A stretch of 64,000 bases of DNA from Clonostachys chloroleuca. Taxonomy: Eukaryota; Ascomycota; Sordariomycetes; Hypocreales; Bionectriaceae. Within the stretch, counting starts at the first letter, position 1, and each line of letters starts with the position of its first letter. Under the pieces are notes generated by a model that had not been told where the DNA came from, did not search any database, and saw only the letters and a program-made list of their open reading frames with translations. The stretch is from NCBI GenBank assembly GCA_037952775.1, contig JBANAY010000003.1, positions 33,914,001 to 33,978,000 on the forward strand, in the 5' to 3' direction. Shown here in pieces: positions 34,011-45,355 of the stretch. The position numbers were made by a program, and so were the translations under genes.

Positions 34011-34820
34011 ATGTATGCCTCAACTCAACGTCTGCTTGCGCTCTCAGCCCTGCTTCCAGCGATAGCTGGGCTGCCATATCGAGCACTGCAGCCTCGTGCA
34101 GCTCTTCCTGACAAACCCAAGTATTCAGTTGTCCCTCTCATCCCCGATGAGAATGACAACCACAACGGCGGTGGAAATGGAAGTCCAGGCGATAATCCTA
34201 GCAATGGCGTCGTGACAGTCTCCCTAATAGTCACCAAAACTGGTGACACCGTCACACAGACCGCCGAGCCCACTACAGTCACACAGGTTGTTCCGACTAC
34301 TATTATTTCCGTCATCGACCTTGACGACGATGTCACAACAACTGTGTATGTGGCACCCTCAGTGGCGCCACCGGCTCCTTCTTCTGCAGAGCCCACCACG
34401 ACCTCGTCAACAACTTCATCTACATCTACATCCTCATCTACCAGCTCATCAACATCGACGGAAGCTAGCTCTATTTCCTCGGCTGTTTCCACAGCCAGCG
34501 AATCACTCGCCACAAGCACAACTTCGTCTTCCACCAGTGTGCCCCAGCCTGCCCCTACCTCTACAGAGGTTGCGGCTCCCAGCGTTCCACAGACCACTTC
34601 GGCGCTTTCCACTTCTTCGGCGGTTCCCTCATCGCCAAGTCTGCCCAGCAGCTCTCTGCCCACTGCCACTGTGTCCTACCCCCCAGTGGTAACTCCCACC
34701 TCACCAGCAGTCACCACCCCGGCGGCGACGAGCATCGTGCCTTCATCGGTCTCGACCAATGACGGACTTTGGCAGACCACATACCCCCCGTGGAACGGCA
34801 CAGTGGCCAGCTGGAACTAA
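34011..34820 (+). CDS. Secreted Ser/Thr-rich cell-wall-type protein
   Basis: Predicted 269-residue secreted protein. ATG at 34011 is chosen because it begins a clear signal peptide (MYASTQRLLALSALLPAIAG); the frame is open 69 bp upstream but without signal-like sequence. After a short proline-rich segment and an Asn/Gly-rich spacer, residues of about 65-110 form a beta-rich block of repeated TVTQ/VTVS motifs. About 130 Ser/Thr/Pro-rich residues follow, probably heavily O-glycosylated, ending TTYPPWNGTVASWN. No hydrophobic GPI signal is seen at the C-terminus, so it is more likely secreted or wall-trapped than GPI-anchored. Function is unknown. Confidence 0.78.
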   Translation: MYASTQRLLALSALLPAIAGLPYRALQPRAALPDKPKYSVVPLIPDENDNHNGGGNGSPGDNPSNGVVTVSLIVTKTGDTVTQTAEPTTVTQVVPTTIISVIDLDDDVTTTVYVAPSVAPPAPSSAEPTTTSSTTSSTSTSSSTSSSTSTEASSISSAVSTASESLATSTTSSSTSVPQPAPTSTEVAAPSVPQTTSALSTSSAVPSSPSLPSSSLPTATVSYPPVVTPTSPAVTTPAATSIVPSSVSTNDGLWQTTYPPWNGTVASWN

Positions 34821-35891
34821 ATCAACTATCTAAACTAATTACGGAGTGGACGACGTATAGAAGACTACCGTTGATGACCGGAAAGGGAAACGATTGTAGA
34901 ATGAGACAACGCGCGTGTGTAATTTTATGCCGGATGACTGGGCTGGGTATTTCTTTCTTTTTCTTTTGTGACAGGTAAGGTTTTGGGTAAACTGGGACGG
35001 AGTTGGCGGATCTAATTTGGGATAGAGCCTTAGGTTTTTGGCTTGGATGGGAATAATGGGATGGAAAAGCCTGCCAGGCTGGGTTACGGGTTTATTAATG
35101 TACCATCTACCGGCGTATCTACTCGCTTTTAGCACATAGATGTCTTAAATAAAGTATATCACCATGCATAGTACCAATGCTGAGCTAAGTCTGAAGTGAG
35201 AAATGTCTGCGATAACTCCCTAACCATGTTTCAAAGTATCTAGTAGGGAGTTTTTCAACGTAGTCGACCAAAACATCGTGGTAGAGGCGGAGGCAGCGCC
35301 ATGCAGAGTGAATATCTACATTTGTCGTCTTGAATGGCTTCTGCCCGCCCCTACAGGTAAACAGGCGCCACCACATGTATTTCTTTTTCGAGATACTTAG
35401 CGTGAAACCGATGCTCTTCTCATATTGTTCACACCTGTTGCCTGAAGAATAATGCAGAGATCGGCACTGGCCGCAACAGTGAGCCGTTGAAGGTTGTGGC
35501 TGCGACTAGACGAACAATACTAAGAGCGGCTTCACATTGCCGACCGACAATACGAAGTCGGCACTCATTTCCTCTCTCCTAGCACTCCGGTCTAATGCTA
35601 ACTCACATAAATATTTGAGTTGATTATCTTGCATTCTTTCTTCTTCTTTTTTCCATTCCTCTATCTATGTAATTTCTTCTTCACCGGAACACTCATCGCT
35701 GGCGACGATAAAAACGGTTCTATAATAGTTGGAAACACTGCGCAGTCCATTTCTCATCATAGTAAGTCTGTCTCTTTGTGATCTTACTGGATTCAAAGGC
35801 TCCTAGAGACGGCTTACATGCTAACACTTGAGCTACACAGACATCCACCTACCACTCTTCCCTAGACGTTGTTAACACAACGACACTCACC
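34821..35891. other. Intergenic region
   Basis: About 1.1 kb; 3' region of the Ser/Thr-rich protein gene and promoter plus 5' leader of the small membrane protein gene. No other gene recognised. Confidence 0.55.
35762..35840 (+). other. Probable 5'-UTR intron
   Basis: GTAAGT donor at 35762, branch-like TGCTAACAC at about 35819, and a pyrimidine-poor CACAG acceptor at 35840, 51 nt before the ATG at 35892. All three signals in the right order and spacing suggest a spliced leader region of the small membrane protein gene. Confidence 0.55.
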
Positions 35892-36137
35892 ATGGACAGC
35901 TCGCTCAGCACAGTCCTCCGCCCCTTTCTCTCAGGGGACCTCGGCTCCGAAGCAAAAATCACCATCACCGAGCTTGACGCGACCACCTTCTACAACCCGT
36001 CCCTCTTCATCGTCGTCTTTGCCGGCTTCCTCCTACTTCTCCTCCTGGCCTTCGTCGTCTTCGCCTTCTGCGCGAAGAGAGACCGTCGCATGAAGTGGCT
36101 CAAGGCTGCTGAGGCCCGGGCCAAATGGGGCGTCTAG
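35892..36137 (+). CDS. Small single-pass membrane protein (81 aa)
   Basis: An 81-residue frame starting in a strong context (CTCACCATGGAC). Residues 1-36 are acidic/polar, 37-60 form a long hydrophobic helix (FIVVFAGFLLLLLLAFVVFA), and the tail is basic (KRDRRMKWLKAAEARAKW), giving N-outside/C-cytosolic topology by the positive-inside rule. The presumed leader intron upstream supports real expression. I do not recognise a named family; fungal genomes contain similar tiny membrane proteins without known function. Confidence 0.68.
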   Translation: MDSSLSTVLRPFLSGDLGSEAKITITELDATTFYNPSLFIVVFAGFLLLLLLAFVVFAFCAKRDRRMKWLKAAEARAKWGV

Positions 36138-36897
36138 ATCCTTGATAGGTGTCTTTCAACCGATTGTTCTATCATAGGTAGAGACCAACTTCTACAACAT
36201 GCACATCAGCTGCACATAATCGGAGTTCGGCTGGGAGACTGTGGTTCTACAAAGCATTCACACATCACAGACTAGGGATAGATGGAGTATTGAGATTTCC
36301 AAATTCAGTTTTTCATCTTGTCATGTGTGATTCCATGCGTGATTCCATGCCTCAATGACGGCCGACGCCCACTTCAAGGCACTGCTGGTGTGATTGCATG
36401 ACCAACACGGCACTTGCTCATGCACGCCACATCCAATCTCATGATACATCCCCCGATCTCTTCTTAAATTCACCGATTCAGGTCTCACGATGTCTACGCA
36501 CTTCTCCTCTTCAGTTGCTCCAATGAGACACATCCACGTCCAACCGACCCACCACTGGGCACCAATCCATTCACTTGCACAGAGACAGAATCCAGCAGTA
36601 ATTCAGATGCGAAGGAATAAAATCTCCTAATAAACCAGAGATTGAAATACATCTAGACAGATAAACCATATAAAGAAGAACAAGAAAGGCAAAGAATTAA
36701 TCTCGGTGGTCTATCATCCCACTTGGCATCGGTGAGTGTCCAGACCCGAGGATTCAACTTTCGCCAAGTCTACACCGCTACCTTCGCCCAGAATAATTAT
36801 TCTAAATCTATGTGACATTCACTGACGAATTAAATACATGCTAAAGTTATAGAAAAGTAAACGAAACTGATCAGCTTGAAGATACAACCCCCAAATC
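36138..36897. other. Intergenic region
   Basis: About 760 bp between two plus-strand genes. It contains two perfect adjacent copies of GTGATTCCATGC (36327-36350). Nothing else recognised. Confidence 0.55.
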
Positions 36898-37338
36898 ATG
36901 AGGCTCCTACACAGATTCGGGCACCCCTCGACGCCGCTGCCCGGCCTTGCAGCCCTCATACTGATACTGTCACAGCTGGGCCTGCAAGTCCGTGCCGGCC
37001 CTGTCGGCCCCGAGGGCTTGGGACTGGTAACCACGGCAGAGCGCCGTGCTGAGGCCGAAGGAGCCGACTGCTCTCCCGAGGGACAGTGGAACTGCATGCC
37101 CCGGACCTGGCAGCGGTGCGCGGACGGGAAATGGACCCAGGTCATGAATCTCTCAGACGGCACCATCTGCACGCCCGCTGGGCTAACCGAGGAGATCACC
37201 ATCGAGCATGACGGCTCGGTGAACGGTACCGATGATGGAGGAAGCAGCCGGAGGACCAGCGACGGCACGCGCATCGCTGTCAGCAGGTTTCTGGTACCAT
37301 GGGTAACAGCGATGCTGATCCAGTGGAGATGGAGCTGA
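36898..37338 (+). CDS. Small secreted four-cysteine protein
   Basis: A 146-residue protein with an N-terminal hydrophobic segment (about residues 14-30, LPGLAALILILSQLGLQV) followed by AGP, a plausible signal peptide. The mature part has four Cys at 58, 66, 74 and 91 (C-x7-C-x7-C-x16-C) within EGQWNCMPRTWQRCADGKW and SDGTIC. This resembles a small Trp-rich Cys module seen in many secreted fungal proteins, somewhat like chitin-binding modules; no carbohydrate-binding role is proven. An Asn-Gly-Thr glycosylation site (about 109) and a moderately hydrophobic C-terminus (FLVPWVTAMLIQW) follow; the latter may be a weak GPI signal. It could be a wall protein or a candidate effector. Confidence 0.68.
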   Translation: MRLLHRFGHPSTPLPGLAALILILSQLGLQVRAGPVGPEGLGLVTTAERRAEAEGADCSPEGQWNCMPRTWQRCADGKWTQVMNLSDGTICTPAGLTEEITIEHDGSVNGTDDGGSSRRTSDGTRIAVSRFLVPWVTAMLIQWRWS

Positions 37339-38246
37339 GGCTTGGTCCCGGACGAGGTCTTTAGATGGAAGGATGCAGGGCCAAGGATCAAAGGAATGCT
37401 TCTACGTCTGCGGGGAATCGACGGCCGGGGGTGTTGGAAGCAAACCCATATTGAGTCGGATTTGGGGGCGACGTGATAATCGTCATGGCGGTGGTCCCAA
37501 TCCGCAAATGCCACCTGGTTGGTGGAAATTTCGAACCCTATAGAGAATTAATCAACTAGTGAAAATCAAGCAACTCATGCGTTCGGGCTCAGGGGGATTG
37601 AGATGATCCAACTCCAAGCACGCGATGCCTGTGAGGATCACGGGCACAGATTGGGGGAGAACTTCGAAACGTCCCATCACTAGTCGAGCAGAGTTAATTT
37701 GACGCCGCTCTCCCGGGAATGCCCACCCGCTGTCCCTGCCAAGCCGTCACTGACAGATCCGTTGCAATGTCCAGTTTGTTTCAAATTTCGGCTGGACACC
37801 CCAATTGAGACAGGCCCATCGTATTGGGGGATAAGCAGCTCTTCACCTCTGCCTTAGTTCAGAAACAGCAACACGGAACAATAGAAGCCGTCCAAATCAG
37901 GTAACGCGGGGTTCGGCTTCGGCTGTCAAGGCAAAAAACTGCCGTTGTCGTTTTGTCAGTGGATAATAACCAGGTCAAGCATGGGTATTCCGGCGAGATT
38001 CAGGGGATTCGTCAAGGCATGCAGAACTGACGAAACAGCATCCAGCTCTTGAGCTTATTTCTCGTGCCAAGGGTGGGATGAAAACGCGCGTAGGGGAGAG
38101 GCGCAATGAGGCGATATATATGATCTTGAGGGTAGCCGCATGTAATCTGAAACTTGAAGGTTGAGAATCCAGCTGCCTGGGTTTTCTTTCGTTTACTTTG
38201 CTTCCCTGTCTCGTCTGCCCGGCAGTCGTCTCCGTTCGCCTGTACA
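37339..38246. other. Intergenic region
   Basis: About 900 bp upstream of the rhamnogalacturonan lyase gene; contains its promoter. A minus-strand frame of 231 codons spans the preceding gene and this region but has no protein-like features. Confidence 0.55.
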
Positions 38247-39930
38247 ATGGTTCAATTCAAGTACATTGGGGCGCTGTTCCTGGCATGCGCAGCCCCAGCT
38301 CTGGCAGCATTTGGTGTTACAGAGAGCACTTCAAGCTACGTTGCGGACTCTGGAAGTTCCGATGGCTTCGTTGTGACTATCAGCCGAACCGATGGGTCTA
38401 TCACATCGATCAAGTACAGAAGCACCGAGCTCCAGTATAAGTCCAAGAGCTCCCATATTGCGTCTGGTCTGGGCTCGGCCACTGTATCCTACAAGATTGT
38501 TGATAGTGAGACTTCAAAAAATATCTCCAACACGAGAAGTTGCTAACCCAGACAATTTAGGCAAGTACATTGTTGTGTCCGCGGCTGCGAATAATGCCGA
38601 TTTCAAATTGACTCATTATTATGTCTTTACCTCGGGTTCCAGTGCCATCCAGATGGCCACTGACACCACCTCTGAGCCAGCAATCGGCGAGCTTCGTTTC
38701 ATTGCTCGTCTGGACCCTTCGGTCTTGCCAAACGAGTTTCCCTTTGGCGATGTGTCCAACACAGCGAGCGGTACAGCGATCGAGGCGTCCGATGTATACC
38801 TCGTCAATGGCCAAACACGTTCCAAGTTCTACTCCTCGCAGCGTTTCATCGACAATGGGGTATACGGCTTCGCAAGCAGCTCAGGGGACCTGCACGCTAG
38901 CGTTGTCGCACACGCCTCCCGATCCTACGAGAAGAGTTCTGGAGGGCCTTTCTTCCGTGACATCAACACAAACCAGGCTGGTGATGCAGGCTCCTTGACC
39001 TTTTACATGAACTCGAACCATGCGCAGACGGAAGCCTACCGACAGGGATTCCACGGCCCCTATGCTTTCGTCTTCAGTCGATCAGGGATCCCGAAGCAGT
39101 CCGAGATCGACTTCAGTCCTTGGGCAAACCTAGGTATCTCAGGTTACATTGCGGATTCGGCCCGTGGTTTTGTTAGCGGCAGTGCAAGCGGCACGGATTC
39201 CTCCTTGAAGACGGTTGTCCACTGGACAAATGCGGACTACCAGTACTGGGCATATGCAGGTACGTCTGGTAGCTTCAAATCGCCCGCCATGGTCCCCGGA
39301 ACCTACACGCAGATCCTCTACCAAGGTGAGCTTAAGGTCGCTTCGCAACAAGTCAAGGTCACTGCCGGGGGCACTACAACCTCGAACATTGCCGCAACCT
39401 CGGACATTGTTACCGCCAAACGCACCACCCTCTTCCAGATTGGCGTTTGGGATGGTCAACCCACTGGATTTCTCAACGCTGCCAACCAGCTAAGGATGCA
39501 CCCCAGTGATGGACGGATGGCAGGCTGGAAGGCAGACACCTTCACGGTTGGCTCAGATGACGTGAGCTCATTCCCAATGGCACTCTTCAAGGCGGTGAAC
39601 AGCCCAGTCACCATCAAGTTCAACCTCAATGCTGCCGTTAGTTCTGAAGCAACTCTCCGCATTGGCACCACGCTTGCCTTTGCCAGTGGTCGCCCATCAG
39701 CCAAGGTCAACAGCTACTCGCAATCATTCAGCGCCCCAACCAAGATAGACTCTCGAGGTGTGACCCGTGGCGCATACCGTGGGTTGGGCGAGGTGTATGA
39801 TGTGAAAATCCCGGCCGGCACACTGGTCGCTGGAGCCAACACGATCAGCATCGAGGTCATCTCGGGCAGCTCTGGAGACACATTCCTCAGCCCGAACTTT
39901 GTGTTTGACGCTGTTGAGCTGTTTCACTGA
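38247..39930 (+). CDS. rglA: Rhamnogalacturonan lyase, PL4 family
   Basis: Secreted polysaccharide lyase (EC 4.2.2.23) that cleaves rhamnogalacturonan I by beta-elimination. Two exons, 38247-38505 and 38561-39930, joined over a 55-nt intron with GTGAG donor and GCTAAC branch site; product 542 residues. A signal peptide of about 20 residues ([14 protein letters not shown]) precedes FGVTES, the usual mature start. The domain order is the family's: N-terminal beta-sandwich, FnIII-like middle (from about [10 protein letters not shown]) and a C-terminal jelly-roll with [15 protein letters not shown] and [12 protein letters not shown] motifs. The catalytic Lys/His described in the Aspergillus aculeatus enzyme correspond, by motif, to Lys175 (TRSKFYSS) and His240 (MNSNHAQTE). 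Length agrees with fungal RglA proteins (about 525-545). The match is very strong along the whole length. Probably pectin-inducible. Confidence 0.95.
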
Positions 39931-42844
39931 TAAGGGGCCTCGTGAATAGGCGGATACATGTTGATCGTCGTCTATAGTCGTAGCTAGATCTGTATATTAA
40001 CACGCATTCACCAAAAACAAGTCCCCTCTCTTCCTTGGCGTCCATTTCGAAGGATCAAAATAGCCCCAGTCCTTATTGCTAGAACATTAGTCCGCAACTT
40101 TTAGCCGCTCGGTAGTGTGCCCACATGATCTGGGTAGGGACACGATACCAGGCCCGAATGGGCTTGGCTGACGACGGTGCAGCCGTAGGTGCTTCAGCCG
40201 CTGATGCGCAGTCCGCTGGCTGAATGGAGTCGCCTCCCTTCTGCTGCTGGCAAAGAAGGTCTCTAGGCCAAAGAAGGGATGGGGAGGGCTTTCGAGATGA
40301 AACAAGGCACTCTTCACCCCACAAAGTCTCATTCTCTGCGGCCCACAGTGTCCTCCTGTCTTATCCTATCCTCCTCATTTCTATCTTTGCAAACATTGCC
40401 GGCGAGTGTACCCTGCGCCGTGCGTATACTAGTGGTGCATGCAGGCTGGCAGAGTTGCAGCATGATTGGCCCCCCTGCGTTCAGAGCGGAAGCAGATGGG
40501 ATGAGTTGGCTCCGATAGCAAGGAAATCAAGCAACACAGCCCACTTTGCAGTTCCTACAGGGGGGTGAGAGGGTCATGGGCGATGGCCTGACAGCCGACA
40601 AGCCCGCCTTTTCCAGCTTTTGAAACAGACAACCTGCGGGTCGTGAAAAGAAATGAGCCAGTGGTTCTCACATCAGAGATGACTCTTCAGACCGCATGGC
40701 GCTGCGACATAGACGCTCGGGTCGAGCTGACAGTGGCCTCTCGATCTGCTTCTGTTTTCTTGTTTTGCCCTTTCGTTGTCCCCCGCCTGTTGGCGCACAT
40801 CTCGCTATCGCATGGACCTTTGTGAATAAGCACCGGATGCGACTGGCGTAAGCGTCCAGCCAGATCCCTGCCGAGCATTGGAGATCCAACAACGATGGAA
40901 GGGACGTGACTCGGCGCGTGCGGTAGGTAATTACCTTCTTGGTAGTATTTAGCTGGATTCCCTTGGGACTTGGAATGGGGCAAGAATCTTGTTCAAGCCC
41001 AGGCATATGGGCTAATTAATAATGCTAAGAATAGAACGCAGAACGCCCAAGTCCCCACCTCAACCCAATGCCCATCCTACTAGGTAGGTAGGTCGGTGGG
41101 CAGCAATAATGATGTGTAATTAGCTGCGTCGTACTGCCGATGCTACTTCCTGCGTATGGTGGCATCTTCCCATTGCCAATAGATGATGCCGCGGGATATC
41201 AATAGGTGCTGCGATGGCCAGCCATGGTTCAGCCTGCATGGCGAGCCGGGAGGGGACCTGCATTGCAGCATCTCCACAGCACTGCACGGCACCTTCAGAG
41301 CGTACAGTCAAGTAGCCTCAGTGCCTTTGTCGGTCTGTTGCACCTGCACCTGCCCCTGCCTAGTACCTCCATCTACCTGCTGGCTGCTCACGCGCCGCGA
41401 CCTCCTACGTAACCACCTCACCCTACTTGCTGCTCATGTAAGGTAAGTGGTTGCGAGAACGGCAGCAGGTACCACCCGTCCCTCCCCAGTGGCTCCTTCC
41501 TACAGCCTATCGCCAGGCCCCAGATGCATCCGGCTGCGACTGATGGCCACGAACATGTGATGGCAGCACCACAGCAAGGCCGCCGATCCGCGCAGGCTAC
41601 CCAGTCACGTAGAGATTGCCAATTGGAGCACTGGCTGAGCGGTCCCGGGTGCCTGGGTATTAGTCGTAGCACGGCAGGTATGTGGACGTGGATTATTTCA
41701 GCTCTGGGCGGCGGCGTCTACCAGCTGGTGGAGTGTGCCGCCGCCGGCATGTCGCTTGACGGTTCGAGTTGGGTTTAGCACCTTGGTATTCTTAGCCCCG
41801 ATGATTCTGCACTCCTCCTCCAACTTCTTTTCACATTCATCCACTGCACTGGCTTGGGGCTTTCCTGGTCCAAGTGGAGCCCAAGCCAAACGGCCACTAG
41901 GTAATAGGAAATAACTAGTGGGATCACTCTCTCATGCAACCTCCAGCTCTCAGTCCCGTCTCGACCTACTTGCTAGGGTAGGTAGGTAGCACCTCCAGAG
42001 CACCCTCGTATTTGTGCCTTACACCATCCTCACGGATCTTCACTATTTACCTTGCCTCCCTCCCTCACCTTCGCGCCCAGTCCCTCTCCCCCTTCTGGTT
42101 CTGCTTCCTCCCCTTCCCCTCCCGTCCTCACCTCGAAACGCTCTCTTCTCGGCAACGCAGCCGTCGGCACGCTCCACTCCACGACAGCATATCGCCGTAC
42201 CTTACCTCGACGACCTCACGACACCCCTGGTTGATGGCCACTTGACCCTCCGCAGGCTTTCCCCCTACGAAAATAGCAGTAGCCAAACACAGGCGGGGAC
42301 CCTTTGTCAATGTAGGTGGCCTAGTTATTATTACTTCTCTTCTCTCCTCTCTCGTCGGCGAGAACGTGCCCGTGCATCGTCTGGTCTTGTCTGGTTTGTT
42401 CAGGCAACACGCGCTGTGGCCATTGGGTCAGGCTTTTTTTTTCCCCCGTCACCACCACCGCAGCACAGCCGCGCCGATCCTGCAATGGTTGTCGCACGAG
42501 CACGACTGTTGGCAACCGTGTAACCTCAACATCAGAGTGGCACCCAAGGACACACTGCAAAGTCCTTTAATCTGCACCTGTCCATTAATTTCACGGCGCC
42601 ACACCATCATCCTACAGAAATTTGCGGCTGACCCGACTTTATCCTTCTTGCCTCCAACAGGTCGAACATCGTCACCACCACCAATCTCGTCCCAGTTTCT
42701 CTGTGGTCGCAGCAACAAACCCAGCCGCCATTCGGGGGGCATCGCCATCCTAAATGCATCTCCGACTGGCGTCCAGCTTCCTCCGTCTATCTTGATGACC
42801 ATCAGCTCAACGGCATCGCTCATCTCTACCCGCAGAGTACCGTT
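39931..42844. other. Long intergenic region
   Basis: About 2.9 kb with no supported gene. TAGGTAGGTAGG tracts occur at 41081-41094 and 41974-41989. From about 42.0 kb a strongly pyrimidine-rich stretch (CCTCCCTCC and similar) marks the promoter and leader of the gene starting at 42845. ORFs of up to 171 codons here are Pro/Arg/Ser-rich by-products of that composition. Confidence 0.55.
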
Positions 42845-44855
42845 ATGTATCCGTACACGTCAGGTTCTGGAGCAGCCCTAGAGCCCGTATCGCCTCCAAG
42901 TTCACCTGAACCGTTTGATGGCAATAATGAGTACGTGCCACATTTGACACCCCATGTTATATTAACTTCCTACTCTACGTACCAACTACCCATCTGTCGC
43001 TTAATCTCACCCCCGCTCCGAAACGTATCGTGTTGGGCCCCCCTTGGCAGCTTTTTAAGCCCCGACAGTTTCCTCTCACATCCAATCTAAACTGCCCTCT
43101 TTTTTCATGCTTGCTTGCTCGCACGAGCCTATCGTTTTAGGTTCAAGCCTCGGCTGACCGCTCATCAATGTGCGCTAGGTACATGGACTACGATGTCTCA
43201 CCGATTGACGACGAACCTGATGTGTTCCAGAGACAGCTAGAAGCAAATCAACCACCAACACAACCATCATCTCAAGCACCAAGAGGTGTGCATACACAGC
43301 TAACTGAGGACGACGATTACCAACAACAACCTACCCAAGTAATTTCAGGCCCAAGGTCCGGCATTGGCAAAACGAGCATTCCCACGATGCGCCGCGAAAG
43401 ACGAAAACAGCGAGATGCTGCTCACGCCCAAGCAAACAAAGACCACCGACACAGCCCGCGACCCGGCGACGAGCCATTACCAAAGCCCTCTCAGCCCATG
43501 GGCTGGGACGATCCGACGAATCTCAAATCTGTGGCACAGGCAGGACCACCAGAGCGTGCCCCAAAATTTGGGACCACGACAACCGTGATGTCGGGATCTC
43601 AGGATCGACGCCAGGCCAGTAACCCCAATACCGCTTCCTTTGGACAGCGAATGCGTCACCAATTCGGTAGAGGGAAAGCAGAGCCTATCCAGAACCGGCC
43701 AGCGTGGAACGGGGCCAGCGGCCGAGAAACACAAGTCTCACCTGTCCGAGATGACCTAAATGCTGCTCCTCTAAAAATTCCGCCTAAGAGTGCCAAACGG
43801 AATGAGCGTGTCAGGACCCCTGTGAACTTACCCGTCACGGATATCAATGAAGGTGCTTCTGCTGCAGCCACTGCTGCAGTTCGAAGGCTGATGCCAATAA
43901 AGACGGCCCCAGCTGCAGACAGATCGAGGGGTAACAGTCCTGCATTTGAAACTCCCAAGTCCGGTGTTCCTATCACACCTCAGGCGTATGCAAATGCGAA
44001 ACCTACGCAAATTGCAGCATCACCTCAGCAGTGGCCGCCCCGAGACTCGTCAATGTCCACACCATCGGCTCCCACAGCGCCCTCAAATCTTGGTGTCCCT
44101 GGGCAGTTCAATATCAAAGAAAGTCGATCGGTCATCCCAGAACTCCTGCACATGCTCCCCAACTCTCTACCTCAAGCTCTATTTATTCGGACAATCCGGT
44201 AAATGATGATGATGATGAGGCCACTTGGAGACGGCTGGCTAGTGGAGATCCATTTGGACGACAGCCTCCTCCCCCGCCACCTCCCCCACCAAGAGATGAA
44301 TGGTCCCCGGAGACTGTTCCATCCAACTCTGATGAAGAGGAGGTCGAAATACCCATCAAGAGCATGCCCATCGTGTCAGTCATGGAACGCAAAAGACCGA
44401 TTCCCGGACGTAACAGTCCTGCTGCAATGATGGAAAACGCCATTGTCATCTCTCTCAAGACGGCAACAATCGCCGAAAAGGAGGCCGAAAAGGAGGCGCA
44501 GGCAGAGGCGGAGAAGGAGCTGCCACCAGTGCCTCCTGAACCACTTGAACCTGAGGATCGCATTGCCTTCCTCAGCTCTCAACTGGAGAGCCTTGCAATT
44601 CGACGAGCTAACCTGACTAAAAGCATTAAACAATTAACCGAATTAATGCCCAAAGATATGTTGATTGTCAGTGCCGAAGTACAGCGAAAGCGCGAGGAGG
44701 AGAAGAGAAAGGTCGAAGCGATGCAGCAAGAACTCTCAGACATTCAACAACAAGAATACGTGCTTGGCTTGAAATTACATCGTGCCTATAGACGACAAGA
44801 TCGAGAGTTGGAACACAACACCGGAACACTATGGGTGAGACGGGTCACAGGTTAG
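42845..44855 (+). CDS. Conserved fungal coiled-coil protein (possible frameshift)
   Basis: Exon 1 (42845-42930) encodes MYPYTSGSGAALEPVSPP; a 248-nt intron with GTACGT donor ends at 43178, and the second exon starts YMDYDVSPIDDEPDVF. The middle is basic, Pro/Ser-rich and probably disordered. The C-terminal third contains SSSIYSDNP, a DDDDEATWRRLASGDPFGR block, a polyproline stretch and a charged coiled coil (EDRIAFLSSQLESLAIRR, then EVQRKREEEKRKVEAMQQE), ending WVRRVTG. Between about 43986 and 44141 the frame must change by one. Either one C is missing in the CCC at 44136-44138, giving SVIPRTPAHAPQ and 587 residues, or there is an intron 43986-44140 (good GTATGC donor, CCCAG acceptor, no clear branch site) giving 535 residues. 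Family not identified; a scaffold role is only a guess. Confidence 0.72.
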
Positions 44856-45355
44856 AACAATACCAATGGAAGAATCGACCAACTACACACGTTGTTTTCC
44901 TTTTCATTTTGGGAGTTTTCTTACTTTTGCTTTTTCCAAAAATCTACATTGCTCTGGATAGACTATACCACCCAGGGTAGATTGTATGACGATGAGCAAC
45001 ATGGGAACGGATTTTGAATGCGAGGCGCAAGACCTGGCGTGCTGTGGTTATTATTGTTTTTTCTTAACATGTGTAATGATATTGGCTAATGGTGCCGAAA
45101 AGAATGAGTGTATTTTGAGCATTTAGAAGCGAATAATGTATGGACATTGCTATTTTCCAAGATTCTTTTCATTCATATGACTAGACCGCCGGCGGTACAC
45201 ATTTCTCATATTCACGTCTATCAGCGCACTCTTGGCGGTGATCATGAACAGAGCCGCATTTCCATTGAACCACCTGATATACTACACTTTGCTACGAACC
45301 AAACATGGACACATGCCTTGCGGCAAGGCTTCTAACACGGACAGGCCAGTATCTA
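44856..45355. other. Short region between convergent genes
   Basis: 500 bp containing the 3' regions of the coiled-coil gene and the minus-strand Cys-rich gene. No gene seen. Confidence 0.5.

Noticed and set aside
36819..37514. 231-residue minus-strand ORF overlapping the four-Cys gene
   Set aside because: The plus-strand product has a signal peptide and ordered Cys; the minus frame does not look like a protein.
42014..42881. ORFs of 169 and 171 residues before the coiled-coil gene
   Set aside because: Pro/Ser/Arg-rich by-products of a pyrimidine-rich promoter and leader.
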